A stretch of DNA of 64,000 bases, from positions 124,001 through 188,000 of the forward strand of contig CAWGTT010000008.1 of NCBI GenBank assembly GCA_963825645.1, read 5' to 3'. Shown in pieces: positions 53,940-63,522 of this stretch. Source of the stretch: JADJPO01 sp963825645 (lineage in GTDB: Bacteria > Actinomycetota > Actinomycetes > Actinomycetales > Kineosporiaceae). Position 1 is the stretch's first letter. Each line of letters starts with the position of its first letter. A program made the translations under genes and the position numbers. The notes beneath the pieces are model-generated. The model saw only the letters and a list, made by a program, of their open reading frames with translations, was not told the origin of the DNA and did not search any database.

Positions 53940-56742
53940 CGCCCGGCTCCCACTCGTCGGGCACCCGTTCCGGCGCCGGCTCGCCGAAGCCGGCGTCGAC
54001 CGGGTCGGCCTGGTCGAGCCGGAGGTCCACGTCGTCCATGGGCACATCCTCCCCGCGCATCAGGGCCAGCGTCGAGGGCAGGTCGTCCGGCCTGACCAGC
54101 ACGTCCCGCGCCTTGCTCCCCTCGCTGGGCCCCACGACGCCCCGGGACTCGAGCAGGTCCATGAGCCGGCCCGCCTTGGCGAACCCGACCCGCAGCTTGC
54201 GCTGCAGCATCGAGGTGGAGCCGAACTGGGTGGTGACCACCAGCTCAGCCGCCTGCAACAGCAGCTCGAGGTCGTCGCCGATGTCGTCGTCGATCTGCTT
54301 CTTGGCCACGGGCGCGGCGACGTCCTCGCGGTACACCGGCGCCAGCTGCCCCTTGACGTGGCCCACCACGGTGTGGATCTCGCTCTCGGTGACCCACGCG
54401 CCCTGGACCCGGATCGACTTGCTCGATCCCATCGGCAGGAACAGCGCGTCGCCCTGACCGATCAGCTTCTCCGCACCGGGCTGGTCGAGCACGACCCGGG
54501 AGTCGGTGATCGAGGAGGTGGCGAACGCCATCCTGCTCGGCACGTTCGCCTTGATCAGACCGGTCACCACGTCGACGCTGGGCCGCTGGGTGGCCAGCAC
54601 CAGGTGGATGCCGGCAGCCCGGGCCAGCTGGGTGATCCTGACGATGGCGTCCTCGACGTCGCGCGGGGCGACCATCATCAGGTCGGCGAGCTCGTCCACG
54701 ATGACCAGAAGGTAGGGGTATGGGGTGAGCTTGCGCTCGCTGCCCGCGGGCGGGGCCAGCTTGCCGGCCCGGACGGCGCTGTTGAAGTCGTCGACGTGCT
54801 TGAACCCGAACGCGGCCAGGTCGTCGTAGCGGGCGTCCATCTCCTTGACCACCCACTGCAGGGCCTCGGCGGCCTTCTTCGGGCTGGTGATGATCGGCGT
54901 GATCAAGTGCGGGATGCCCTCGTACGCCGTCAGCTCGACCCGCTTGGGGTCCACCATCACCATCCGTACCTCGTCCGGCGTGGCCCGCATCAGGATCGAG
55001 GTGATCATCGAGTTGACGAAGCTCGACTTGCCCGCGCCGGTGGCCCCGGCCACCAGCAGGTGCGGCATCTTGGCCAGGTTGGCCACCACGTAGCCACCCT
55101 CGACGTCCTTGCCGACCCCGATGACCATCGGGTGGGTCACCTTGCGCGCGGCCTGGCTGCGCAGCACGTCGCCAAGGGAGACCGTCTCTCGGTCGGCGTT
55201 CGGGATCTCGATGCCGATCGCCGACTTGCCGGGGATCGGGGACAGGATGCGGACGTCGGCGCTGGCCACCACGTAGGAGATGTTCTTGCTCAGCGCGGTG
55301 ACCCGCTCCACCTTCACCGCCGGGCCCAGCTCGACCTCGTATCGGGTGACCGTCGGGCCACGGCTGAACCCGGTGACCCGGGCGTCGATCTCGAACTGGT
55401 CGAGCACAGTGGTGAGCGCCTCGACCACCTTGTCGTTGGCGGCGCTGCGGGCCTTGGCCGGGCTGCCCGGGGCGAGCAGGTCCGAGGGGGGCACGGCGTA
55501 GCTGACGTCGCCGGCGAGCAGCAGCTGCTCCACCCGCGGCGGCAGCTGGGTGGTCGGCGGGGCCTCCGGGGTGGGCGTGGTCTCGACCACAGAGGCGGCG
55601 GCCCGCCGCGGCGGCAGCGCGCCGGGCACGTCCCGCTTCTCCCCCGGCCTCGGGCCGGCGCCCGCGGCGCTGTCGTCGCCCGGACCCGTGGCGGGCGCCC
55701 GACCGCCCTTTCCGGCACCGATGCTCTTGACGTCGTCGACGTCGACGACCGCCTTCGCGAACGCCTCGTCACCGGCCAGCGCTCCGTCGCCGCCACGGTG
55801 CCCCCAGCGACGGCGGCGCCGGCGCAGGAAGGCGCTCGGCGGTGGGGCGCCGTCTTGTTCGTCGGGGCCGGCGGTCGGGGCCGGCTCGCGGTCGAACAGC
55901 ACGTCGACGCCGGCTCGGAGCCGATCGGGGACCTCGTAGAGCGCGGTCCCGGTGACGACCAGCAGGCCGAACAGGGCGAGCAGCACGAGCACCGGCACCG
56001 CCACCCAGACCGTGACCCCGGCCTCCAGCGGTGAGGAAGCCAGGTAACCGACCAGGCCGCCGGCGCCCTCCATGACGTCCGACCCCTCCGGCGGGGTGGG
56101 GATCCCGTTCGCCACGTGGAGCAGACCGGCCACGGCCAGGCCCATGATCGCCAGCCCGACCTGGAGACGACGGACGCCGTCCGGCTCGTCGTCGCTCGGG
56201 GGTCGCATCAGCCGGACGCCGATGACCACCAGCACCAACGGCACGGCCATCGCCAGCCGTCCGATGGCCCCGGCCAGTACGGTGTGCAGTCCCGCGCCCA
56301 CCGGACCGGGGATCCCCCACCATTCGACGGCCGCGACCACCATCGCCAGGGCCAGGTAGAGCAGTCCGAGCCCGTCGCGACGATGTGCGGGTTCGAGGTC
56401 GAGGAAGTCGTTGCGGAACCGTCGGGCGCTGCCACCGACGAGGTGGGCCAGCCACATCCAGATCGTGGTGAGAGTGCGCACCGACCACGACGGACCCGTG
56501 CGCCGCCGACGGGTGTGCCGGGTCGCCGGGCGCCCGGCGGGTCGCTTGGTGCTCGCGCCGCGGCCCGCCCCGGACCGGCCGCCGATGGTTCCGGACCGTT
56601 TCGTGCCGGTACCTCGACCCGACCCCGAGGCCTGCTGGCGTCCGGGCAGCTGCGAGCGGCCCGCCCCGCCGGAGCCGGACCTCGAGGTACGAGCTGTGGG
56701 GCGCGTGCCGGAACGGCTCGCGGACGTGGTTCGGGTCGCCAT
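53929..56742 (-). CDS. ftsK: DNA translocase FtsK/SpoIIIE
   Basis: A septal DNA pump that clears and resolves chromosomes at division (937 aa). A basic, low-complexity N-terminus of about 95 residues is followed by four membrane helices (about 125-260) and a Pro/Ala-rich linker. The alpha domain begins near PRVEQLLLAGD, the motor domain has Walker A GATGAGKS (K572) and the VIVDELADLMMV Walker B, and the C-terminal gamma winged-helix domain (about 845-905) holds QRKLRVGFAKAGRLMD. All parts are present. It lies in the order alr - ftsK - NYN - rimO - pgsA. Confidence 0.96.
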   Translation of the reverse strand: MATRTTSASRSGTRPTARTSRSGSGGAGRSQLPGRQQASGSGRGTGTKRSGTIGGRSGAGRGASTKRPAGRPATRHTRRRRTGPSWSVRTLTTIWMWLAHLVGGSARRFRNDFLDLEPAHRRDGLGLLYLALAMVVAAVEWWGIPGPVGAGLHTVLAGAIGRLAMAVPLVLVVIGVRLMRPPSDDEPDGVRRLQVGLAIMGLAVAGLLHVANGIPTPPEGSDVMEGAGGLVGYLASSPLEAGVTVWVAVPVLVLLALFGLLVVTGTALYEVPDRLRAGVDVLFDREPAPTAGPDEQDGAPPPSAFLRRRRRRWGHRGGDGALAGDEAFAKAVVDVDDVKSIGAGKGGRAPATGPGDDSAAGAGPRPGEKRDVPGALPPRRAAASVVETTPTPEAPPTTQLPPRVEQLLLAGDVSYAVPPSDLLAPGSPAKARSAANDKVVEALTTVLDQFEIDARVTGFSRGPTVTRYEVELGPAVKVERVTALSKNISYVVASADVRILSPIPGKSAIGIEIPNADRETVSLGDVLRSQAARKVTHPMVIGVGKDVEGGYVVANLAKMPHLLVAGATGAGKSSFVNSMITSILMRATPDEVRMVMVDPKRVELTAYEGIPHLITPIITSPKKAAEALQWVVKEMDARYDDLAAFGFKHVDDFNSAVRAGKLAPPAGSERKLTPYPYLLVIVDELADLMMVAPRDVEDAIVRITQLARAAGIHLVLATQRPSVDVVTGLIKANVPSRMAFATSSITDSRVVLDQPGAEKLIGQGDALFLPMGSSKSIRVQGAWVTESEIHTVVGHVKGQLAPVYREDVAAPVAKKQIDDDIGDDLELLLQAAELVVTTQFGSTSMLQRKLRVGFAKAGRLMDLLESRGVVGPSEGSKARDVLVRPDDLPSTLALMRGEDVPMDDVDLRLDQADPVDAGFGEPAPERVPDEWEPGDDR

Positions 56743-56811
56743 GACCGCGAGGCTACGTGAGCACGCTGCGCGATCCGAGGACCGCCACGCCTGTCCCTTT
56801 GGTCACAAGCG

Positions 56812-58008
56812 TCACGGGCCGCTACGGGCCCGGTAGAGCCTGGGTACCCGAGGACCGATGCCGCACACCACCTCGTAGCCGATCGTGCCCCATCGGTCGG
56901 CCACGTCGTCGGCGCTGATCTGCTCCGCCTCCTGGCCCCCGATCAGCACTACCTCGTCGCCGACCCGGGCCTGCGGGACGCCGTCCAGGTCGAGCATGCA
57001 CTGGTCCATGCACACCCGGCCGACCACCGGCACCCGCCGTCCGCCGACCAGTACCTCGTTGCCGGCGGTGCGGCGCCATCCGTCGGCGTAGCCGACCGGG
57101 ACGGTGCCGATCCGCTGGGTCCTGGTGGTCGTGTACGTGTGCCCGTAGCTGATCCCTCGGCCCGGCGGCACGTCCTTGACGTGGGCCAGCACCGACTTCC
57201 AGGTCAGAGCGGGGCGGACGGCGGCGGGCATCGCCACCTTCGGCCCGGGCGACAGGCCGTACATGGCGATCCCGAACCGGACCAGGTCGTACCCGGCCTC
57301 GGGACTCTGACCGGTCCGCGACGCCAGGGTGAGCGTGCCGGCCGAGTTGGCCGTGTGCACCAGGGGCGGGCGCAGCCCGGCGGCCTCCAGCTCACCGACC
57401 ACCTGCCCGAAGCTCGTCAGCTGCCGGCTGGTCGCCCCGGCGTTCGGTTCGTCGGCACAGGCGAGGTGGGTGAAGACCCCCTGCAGCTCGACGCCGCCGG
57501 TGGCGTGGACGGCGCGGGCCAGGTCGAGCGCCTCCTCGGGCCGGCAGCCGATCCGGTTCATCCCGGTGTCCACCTTGAGGTGTACCCGGGCCGGGCCGGC
57601 CGGCGGCCGACCGGTCGCCTGGGCAGCACCGCCGATCGCCGCCAGCTGCTCGGTCGACCAGGCGGTCAGGGACACCTCGGCCGCCACCAGCTCGACGAGC
57701 CGGTCGGGCGGGGCGTGACCGAGCAGCAGGATCGGCTCACCCAGACCGGCCGCGCGCAGCCGCAGCGCCTCACCGGCCCGGGCCACCCCCAGCCAGCTCG
57801 CCCCCCCGGCGACCGCGGCCCGGGCCACCGGCACGGCTCCGTGGCCGTACCCGTCCGCCTTGACCACCGCCATCAGAGCGGGCGCCTCGCCGGAGCGAAC
57901 GGCATCGGCCACGCGCCGCAGCTCGCCCAGCGCGGTCGCAACGTTGCCCCTGATCGCATCGAGGTCGACCTCGACCCAGGTGGCGTGCTCGGAACCCGGC
58001 CAGCTCAC
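56812..58008 (-). CDS. alr: Alanine racemase
   Basis: A PLP enzyme that makes D-alanine for peptidoglycan (398 aa). The PLP lysine is K50 in AVVKADGYGHGAVPVAR, the barrel continues with HLKVDTGMNRIG and GVFTHLACAD, and the C-terminal domain carries the second catalytic residue, the Tyr in ISYGHTY. The GRVCMDQCMLDL segment is typical. In actinobacteria alr is more often beside tsaE; here it lies upstream of ftsK on the same strand and is divergent from a CNNM gene (37 bp gap). Confidence 0.95.
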   Translation of the reverse strand: MSWPGSEHATWVEVDLDAIRGNVATALGELRRVADAVRSGEAPALMAVVKADGYGHGAVPVARAAVAGGASWLGVARAGEALRLRAAGLGEPILLLGHAPPDRLVELVAAEVSLTAWSTEQLAAIGGAAQATGRPPAGPARVHLKVDTGMNRIGCRPEEALDLARAVHATGGVELQGVFTHLACADEPNAGATSRQLTSFGQVVGELEAAGLRPPLVHTANSAGTLTLASRTGQSPEAGYDLVRFGIAMYGLSPGPKVAMPAAVRPALTWKSVLAHVKDVPPGRGISYGHTYTTTRTQRIGTVPVGYADGWRRTAGNEVLVGGRRVPVVGRVCMDQCMLDLDGVPQARVGDEVVLIGGQEAEQISADDVADRWGTIGYEVVCGIGPRVPRLYRARSGP

Positions 58009-58045
58009 CGGGCGAGCCTAGCCCTGGCCCGCAATACTCACTTCG

Positions 58046-59440
58046 GTGACCGGAACGATCGTGAGCATTGTCGGCGGCCTCGTCGTGGTGGTCGCGGTGA
58101 CGGTGCTCACCGGGTACTTCGTTGCCCAGGAGTTCAGCTTCGTCACCGCCGACCGGTCCCGGCTTCGCGCCATGGCCGAGACCGGCGACGCCGCGGCGCG
58201 TCGGGCGCTCACCATCACCAGCCGGACCTCGTTCCTGCTCTCCGGCGCTCAGCTCGGCATCACCGTCACCGGGCTCGTGGTCGGCTATGTCGCGGAGCCG
58301 TTGATCGGCGCAGGCGTGGCAGACCTGCTCGGGGTCACCGGCGTACCGCGGGGGTTGCTCGCGGTGGTCGGCGCGGCAGTGGCGCTCGCCGTGGCCACCG
58401 TGGTCCAGATGGTGTTCGGCGAGCTGTTCCCGAAGAACCTGGCGATCGCCCGTCCCGAGCCGGTGGCTCGGCGGCTGGCGCTGTCGACCACCGGCTATCT
58501 GACCGGGTTCGGCTGGCTGATCCGGCTCTTCGACGGCGCGGCGAACCGGCTACTTCGGGCCATCGGCATCGAGCCCGTGCACGACGTCGACAAGACGGCC
58601 ACCCCCGACGATCTCGAGGCGATCATCGACGAGTCCCGGCAGAGCGGTCAGATCCCACCGGACCTGTCGCTGCTGCTCGACCGGGTGCTCGACTTCAGCG
58701 AGCGCACCGCCCGGACGGCGATGATCCCGCGACCCGACGTCGCCACGGTCGCGTCGGACGTTCCGTTCGCCGACCTGGTCCGCCGGATGAGCCGTGAGCA
58801 CTCCCGCTACCCGGTCGTGGACGAGGGCCCGGACGACGTGCGCGGCGTCGTCCACCTGCGCGACGTGCTCGCTCTGCCCACCGACGACCGGGATGGCGCG
58901 AGCGCAGGATCGCTGGCCCGGCCTGCCCTGTTCGTGCCGGACACCCTGGTCCTGCCCGATCTGCTCGGGCTGCTGCGCGAGGAGGAACAGCAGCTGGCCT
59001 GCGTACTGGACGAGTTCGGTGGGCTGGCCGGCATCATCACCATCGAGGACGTCGCCGAGGAGCTGGTCGGGGAGATCACCGACGAGCACGACGAGGAGGA
59101 GGACCGTCCGGCCCAGGACGAGCAGGGCTGGACGGTTCCCGGTTCGCTGAGCGTGGAGGAGACCGAGCGGCTGATCGGCCGCGACCTGCCCCGAGGCTCG
59201 TTCAGCACCCTGGGTGGTCTGCTGGTCGACCGGCTGGGCCGGCTGCCGCGCCCCGGCGACGTGCTCGATCTGGACCTGTCGGGGCCCCTGCACGACGCGG
59301 ACGAGGCCCGGGACACCATGGACACCTCGCCCGCTCCCGAGCTGCTCGCGCTGACCGTGCTGTCGGTGCACCGGCGTGTTCCGGGCCGGGTGCGCCTTCA
59401 GTGGCGGGCCCGCATCGAGGCACCGGGGGACTCGCGGTGA
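58046..59440 (+). CDS. CNNM/CorC-family membrane protein with CBS pair (1)
   Basis: A hemolysin-family/CNNM transporter-like protein, 464 aa. The DUF21 (CNNM) membrane domain covers about 1-190, with the AQEFSFVTADRSRLRAMAE and SGAQLGITVTGLVVGY motifs and the GELFPKNLAIARPE segment. A CBS pair covers about 210-335 and ends LACVLDEFGGLAGIITIEDV. The CorC_HlyC domain is at about 350-435. Family members are linked to Mg2+ or Co2+ efflux or resistance; there is no proof of haemolysis. The GTG start follows the divergent alr promoter. The stop overlaps the next gene's GTG by 4 bp. Confidence 0.9.
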   Translation: MTGTIVSIVGGLVVVVAVTVLTGYFVAQEFSFVTADRSRLRAMAETGDAAARRALTITSRTSFLLSGAQLGITVTGLVVGYVAEPLIGAGVADLLGVTGVPRGLLAVVGAAVALAVATVVQMVFGELFPKNLAIARPEPVARRLALSTTGYLTGFGWLIRLFDGAANRLLRAIGIEPVHDVDKTATPDDLEAIIDESRQSGQIPPDLSLLLDRVLDFSERTARTAMIPRPDVATVASDVPFADLVRRMSREHSRYPVVDEGPDDVRGVVHLRDVLALPTDDRDGASAGSLARPALFVPDTLVLPDLLGLLREEEQQLACVLDEFGGLAGIITIEDVAEELVGEITDEHDEEEDRPAQDEQGWTVPGSLSVEETERLIGRDLPRGSFSTLGGLLVDRLGRLPRPGDVLDLDLSGPLHDADEARDTMDTSPAPELLALTVLSVHRRVPGRVRLQWRARIEAPGDSR

Positions 59441-60450
59441 CGGCGGCGCTCCCGGCCCTGTTCGCCGCCGTCGCGCTGGTGGCGGCCAGTGCGTTCTTCG
59501 TGGCCGTGGAGTTCTCCGTGGTGGCCGTCCGGCCGCACCGGCTGGAGGCGGCGGCGCGCACCAGCGCGGCGGCACGGGCGGCCCTGCGCGGCACCCACGA
59601 CCTGTCGATGGTTCTCGCCGGGTGCCAGCTCGGGATCACCCTGTGCACGCTGGGGCTGGGAGCGACGGCGAAGCCTGCCGTGCACGACGTGCTCGAACCG
59701 GTGCTCCAGAGTTGGGGGCTGCCCCGCACCACGGCCGACGTGGCCGCCTTCGTCCTCGCCCTGATCGTCGTGACCTTCGTGCATCTGGTGGTCGGGGAGA
59801 TGACGCCGAAGTCGTGGGCGATCGCGCACCCGGAACGCTCGGCGATCCTGCTCGCGCTGCCGATGCGAGCGTTCATGCGACTGACCCGACCGGTGCTGCT
59901 GGCGCTGAACGGGCTGGCGAACGTCTGCCTGAAGGCGGTGGGGGTCGAGCCGGTCGACGAGCTCACCCAGGCACGCGACCCGGGCACCCTGCGCGAGCTG
60001 GTCGATCACTCGGCGCAGGCCGGTGCCCTCGACGAGCAGCGGCGCCGTCAGCTGCTGACCACCCTCGATCTGGACGACGCGACCGTCGGCTCGCTGGTGC
60101 GGGGCGGGTCCGGTGACGGCCGGGCTGGCGTGGCGGGGGTCGACGTGGCGGACCGGGTCGAGAAGATCACGGACGTCGCGCGCACCACCCGCCACCTACG
60201 CCTGGTGGTCCGGCGCGGGGAGCAGCCGGTGGGCGTGGTGCACGTGCGCGACGTGCTGATCGCCGATCCACACACCACCGCAGAGCAGGTGATGCGTCCG
60301 GCACTCAGCATCCAGGCCGACGAACCGCTCTACCGGGCATTGACCACGCTGCGCGAGCAGGGCCGCCAGCTCGCGCTGGTACGCGACGACGACCGGCTGA
60401 TCGGCGTGATCACCATGCAGGACATGGTGAACCGGCTGCTGCCGCACTGA
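59437..60450 (+). CDS. CNNM/CorC-family membrane protein with CBS pair (2)
   Basis: A shorter paralogue of the preceding gene, 337 aa. The DUF21 domain has AVEFSVVAVRPHRLEAAA, AGCQLGITLCTLGLGA and VGEMTPKSWAIAHPE. The CBS region follows, with DRLIGVITMQDMVNRLL at the end. It lacks the CorC_HlyC domain. Adjacent pairs of one long and one short CNNM gene are common in actinobacteria, and the GTGA overlap suggests a heteromeric complex. The GTG at 59437 was chosen for this coupling; the longer frame to 59401 lies within the upstream gene. Confidence 0.9.
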   Translation: MTAALPALFAAVALVAASAFFVAVEFSVVAVRPHRLEAAARTSAAARAALRGTHDLSMVLAGCQLGITLCTLGLGATAKPAVHDVLEPVLQSWGLPRTTADVAAFVLALIVVTFVHLVVGEMTPKSWAIAHPERSAILLALPMRAFMRLTRPVLLALNGLANVCLKAVGVEPVDELTQARDPGTLRELVDHSAQAGALDEQRRRQLLTTLDLDDATVGSLVRGGSGDGRAGVAGVDVADRVEKITDVARTTRHLRLVVRRGEQPVGVVHVRDVLIADPHTTAEQVMRPALSIQADEPLYRALTTLREQGRQLALVRDDDRLIGVITMQDMVNRLLPH

Positions 60451-60469
60451 CCAGGAGCTGGCTGCGCCA

Positions 60470-61585
60470 CTAGGCCAGCACGTCGGCCACCGGGCGGTGC
60501 TCCATACCGAGCGCCTCGGCGACGGGGCCGTTGGTGACCGAGCCGTCGCAGGTGTTCATACCCTTGGCCAGCGCCTCGTCGGCGGTCAGCGCCCGCCGCC
60601 AGCCCTTGTTCGCCAGTTCGACCGCATAGGGAAGAGTGACGTTGGTCAGGGCATAGGTCGAGGTGTGCGGCACTGCGCCCGGCATGTTGGCCACGCAGTA
60701 GAACATAGAGTTGTGCACCTGGTAGGTCGGGTCCGCGTGGGTGGTCGGCCGGGAGTCCTCGAAGCAACCGCCCTGGTCGATCGAGATATCGACCAGCACG
60801 CTGCCCGGCTTCATCCGCTTGACCAGGTCGTTGCTGATCAGCATGGGCGCCTTCGCGCCGGCCACCAGCACCGCGCCGATCACCAGGTCGGCGTCCAGGA
60901 CGGCGCGCTCGACCTCGTAGGCGTTCGACGCGACGGTCTGGCAGTGCCCCTGGTAGATCCAGTCCATGTCTCGCAGCCGGGCCACGTTGCGGTCCAGCAG
61001 CAGCACCTCGGCCTGCATGCCCAAGGCGATCACCGCGGCGTTCATCCCGGCCACCCCGGCACCGATCACCACGACCTTGGCGGCGTAGACACCGGTCACA
61101 CCACCCATCAGGATTCCCCGCCCGCCGCTGGCCCGCATCATCGTCTGCGCGCCCACCTGGGGCGCCAACCGGCCGGCGACCTCGCTCATCGGGGCGAGCA
61201 ACGGCAGCGTGCGGTCCGCCAGCTCGACCGTCTCGTAGGCGATCCCGGTGACCTTGCGCGCGCACAGCTCCTCGGTCAGTGTCTGCTCGGCGGCCAGGTG
61301 CAGGTAGGTGAACAGGGTCTGCCCCTCGCGCATGGAGGAGTACTCCGAAGCCACCGGCTCCTTGACCTTCAAGATCAGGTCACCGGCCTGCCACACCTCG
61401 TCCGCCGCATCGAGGATCGTCGCCCCGGCCGCCGTGTAGTCGCTGTTCAGGATGGAGGAGCCGACGCCGGCATCCCGCTCGATGAGAACCTCATGCCCGT
61501 TGCGGACCAGCTCGTTCACCCCCGCGGGCGTGATCGCCACCCGGTACTCGTGGTTCTTCACCTCACGAGGTACGCCGACCCTCAC
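60470..61585 (-). CDS. ald: Alanine dehydrogenase
   Basis: It catalyses the NAD-linked interconversion of alanine and pyruvate plus ammonia, for alanine use and for NADH balance in low oxygen. The N-terminal part has RVGVPREVKNHEYRVAITP and the substrate Lys in ILKVKEPV; the catalytic His is in TYLHLA. The NAD-binding Rossmann motif is VVIGAGVAGMNAA (about 172-184). The GTG at 61585 gives 371 aa, the usual length, and AGGAG lies 8 nt upstream; an in-frame GTG at 61594 is too close to that site. It is divergent from an Lrp-family gene, as in mycobacteria where AldR controls ald. Confidence 0.95.
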   Translation of the reverse strand: MRVGVPREVKNHEYRVAITPAGVNELVRNGHEVLIERDAGVGSSILNSDYTAAGATILDAADEVWQAGDLILKVKEPVASEYSSMREGQTLFTYLHLAAEQTLTEELCARKVTGIAYETVELADRTLPLLAPMSEVAGRLAPQVGAQTMMRASGGRGILMGGVTGVYAAKVVVIGAGVAGMNAAVIALGMQAEVLLLDRNVARLRDMDWIYQGHCQTVASNAYEVERAVLDADLVIGAVLVAGAKAPMLISNDLVKRMKPGSVLVDISIDQGGCFEDSRPTTHADPTYQVHNSMFYCVANMPGAVPHTSTYALTNVTLPYAVELANKGWRRALTADEALAKGMNTCDGSVTNGPVAEALGMEHRPVADVLA

Positions 61586-61748
61586 GATCACCACTCCTCA
61601 CGTCGCTGGTGCACCCTATGGCTCTACCGCTGATGCGGTGATGCCGTCGAGTCTAGGTCGACCGACGCGAAATGTGCTGCCCGATATGCTGAGGATATGG
61701 GTGTTTCGTGGCATGATCTGCTACGAAGTGGGGGAGGCTAAGTAGATA

Positions 61749-62249
61749 ATGCCGTCGACTACGAGGAGTGCCGGCCTGGTGGCGGAACCCGTCCAGCTCG
61801 ATGCCGTCGACCGCGCGATCCTGCGACAGCTGCAGGCCGATGGGCGGATCACCAACGCGGAGCTGGCGAAGAGGGTCCGCTTGTCGCCCTCGCCCTGTCT
61901 GCGCCGGGTCAAGGCCCTCGAGCAGGCGGGCTACATCACCGGGTACACGGCGATGCTCGATCCTGCTCGCCTGGAGCGTGCCTTGACCGTCGTCGTCCTG
62001 GTCAGCCTCAGCTCGCAGCGTCAGGAGGTGCTCGGGGCGTTCGAGCGGGCGGTCTCGGCGATCGATGACGTGCTCACCTGCCACCTGATCGCCGGGGAGG
62101 CCGACTACCTGCTCACGGTCGCCGTCCGGGACCTGGGCGCCTATCAGACGCTGTACACCGGCCGGCTCGGCGAGCTGCCCGGCGTTGCCTCGATGAGGAG
62201 CCTGGTCACCATGAAGGTGGTGAAGTCCTCGACCGCGCTGCCCGTGTGA
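61749..62249 (+). CDS. Lrp/AsnC-family regulator (AldR-like)
   Basis: A regulator of 166 aa. The N-terminal HTH covers about 17-65, with LDAVDRAILRQLQADGRITN and the recognition helix around RLSPSPCLRRVKALE. The RAM effector domain (about 80-155) contains LIAGEADYLLTVAVRDLGAY. It is divergent from ald with a 160-bp gap, the arrangement of AldR and ald in mycobacteria, so alanine-responsive control of ald is likely. The gap has a repeated GATATG-containing motif (61682-61700) that might be part of its operator. Confidence 0.9.
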   Translation: MPSTTRSAGLVAEPVQLDAVDRAILRQLQADGRITNAELAKRVRLSPSPCLRRVKALEQAGYITGYTAMLDPARLERALTVVVLVSLSSQRQEVLGAFERAVSAIDDVLTCHLIAGEADYLLTVAVRDLGAYQTLYTGRLGELPGVASMRSLVTMKVVKSSTALPV

Positions 62250-62265
62250 GGCCCATGATGGACTC

Positions 62266-62652
62266 GTGGCAGAACGCAACGTCGTCGGCGGCCCCCTCGA
62301 ACCATGCGGCACCGACCCGATGACCGGCTTCTTCCGTGACGGCGTCTGCAGCACCGGTCCGCAAGACCTTGGCAGCCACACCATCTGCGCCCTCGCCACC
62401 GTCGAGTTCCTGGACCACCAGCGCAGCATCGGCAACGACCTGTCGACGCCCATGCCCCAATACAGCTTCCCGGGGCTACAACCGGGTGACCGGTGGTGCG
62501 TGACCGCGGTGAACTGGGCCCGGGCCTACGAGGACGGCGTGGCGGCTCCGGTCGTGCTGGCGGCCACCAACGAAGCTGCTCTGGAGATCGTGCCGCTGGC
62601 GGCGCTGCAGGCGAACGCCGTCGACGTGCCGGACGACACGAGCTCGATATAG
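62266..62652 (+). CDS. DUF2237 family protein
   Basis: A small protein of 128 aa matching DUF2237: NVVGGPLEPCGTDPMTGFFR at the start, then SHTICALATVEFLDHQRSIGNDLSTP and GLQPGDRWCVTAVNW. The conserved cysteines (C14, C28, C41) are present. The function is unknown in the family. The GTG start lies 16 bp after the Lrp-family gene stop, so cotranscription is likely. Confidence 0.88.
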   Translation: MAERNVVGGPLEPCGTDPMTGFFRDGVCSTGPQDLGSHTICALATVEFLDHQRSIGNDLSTPMPQYSFPGLQPGDRWCVTAVNWARAYEDGVAAPVVLAATNEAALEIVPLAALQANAVDVPDDTSSI

Positions 62653-62805
62653 CCGGGCTCTTCGTTCCTGACCAGCGCGCGCAGGTCATGGTGATGAGAC
62701 CAGCGGGTCCGAGGGCCCGGCCCGGGGCAGGAGGCGATGATGGTGGTCCCGAGGTCCTTCGCAGGCCATGGTCTGGCCGTGGCAGGTCGTGGTGCAGGAG
62801 GTCGC

Positions 62806-63501
62806 ATGCCACGGGGATCGAGACGGGGGGAACCGACGACAACGGCAGAGCGGTCAGCGACCGCTTACACCGCGGCGCCGGCCGGAACGGCACGAGCGAC
62901 GGTCGCCGTACTGCATGCCTGGTGGGGGCTGAGCGAGGTCGTGACCGGTGTGTGTGACGACCTCGCCGAACAGGGGTACGTGGCGGTCGCGCCTGACCTG
63001 TACCGGGGAGAGGTGGCGACAACGGCTGAGCAGGCCGCAGCCCTGAGAGGCCGGAAGCGCTCGACACCGATGTGGCGGCAGATCGTGACCGCGATCGAGC
63101 AGGCGCGTCAGCGACATGGCGCCCATGCCGTCGGCCAGGTCGGGTTCTCGATGGGCGGACATTGGGCGTTGTGGTTGGCGAAGCAGGCCCGACCTGAGAT
63201 CCCGCCCATCGCTGCCACAGCGGTCTTCTATGCCGCCCGGGCGGGCGACTTCTCGGCAAGCCGATCGGCCTTCCAGTTCCATCTGGCCGCGTCGGACCCC
63301 TTCGTCAGCCTCGGTGGCATCACCCGGCTGGAGCGCCGGCTGCGAGCGGCAGGTCGTCCCGCCGAGTTCCACCGCTACCCGGGCACCGGACATTGGTTCT
63401 ACGAATGGGACCGGCCCGAGGCCTACGACCCGCACGCTGCTCGCCTGGCGTGGCAGCGCACGATCGACTTCCTCGACCGGCACCTGCCGCCTGAGCGGTG
63501 A
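62806..63501 (+). CDS. Dienelactone hydrolase family protein
   Basis: An alpha/beta hydrolase of 231 aa in the dienelactone hydrolase (DLH) group. The strand-helix LHAWWGLSEVVTGVCDDLAE precedes DLYRGEVATT. The nucleophile elbow is GFSMGGHW with S115, where classical dienelactone hydrolases have Cys. The acid is D164 in AASDPF and the base H196 in GTGHWFYE. The triad is therefore complete as Ser-Asp-His, and a general esterase role is more likely than dienelactone cleavage. The ATG follows AGGAGG. The neighbours give no pathway. Confidence 0.85.
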   Translation: MPRGSRRGEPTTTAERSATAYTAAPAGTARATVAVLHAWWGLSEVVTGVCDDLAEQGYVAVAPDLYRGEVATTAEQAAALRGRKRSTPMWRQIVTAIEQARQRHGAHAVGQVGFSMGGHWALWLAKQARPEIPPIAATAVFYAARAGDFSASRSAFQFHLAASDPFVSLGGITRLERRLRAAGRPAEFHRYPGTGHWFYEWDRPEAYDPHAARLAWQRTIDFLDRHLPPER

Positions 63502-63522
63502 GGAACCTGGAATCCTTGGCGC

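Noticed and set aside
53701..56034. A 777-residue plus-strand frame opposite ftsK
   Set aside because: It is a His/Asp/Arg-rich shadow of the ftsK sequence; every conserved motif is on the minus strand.
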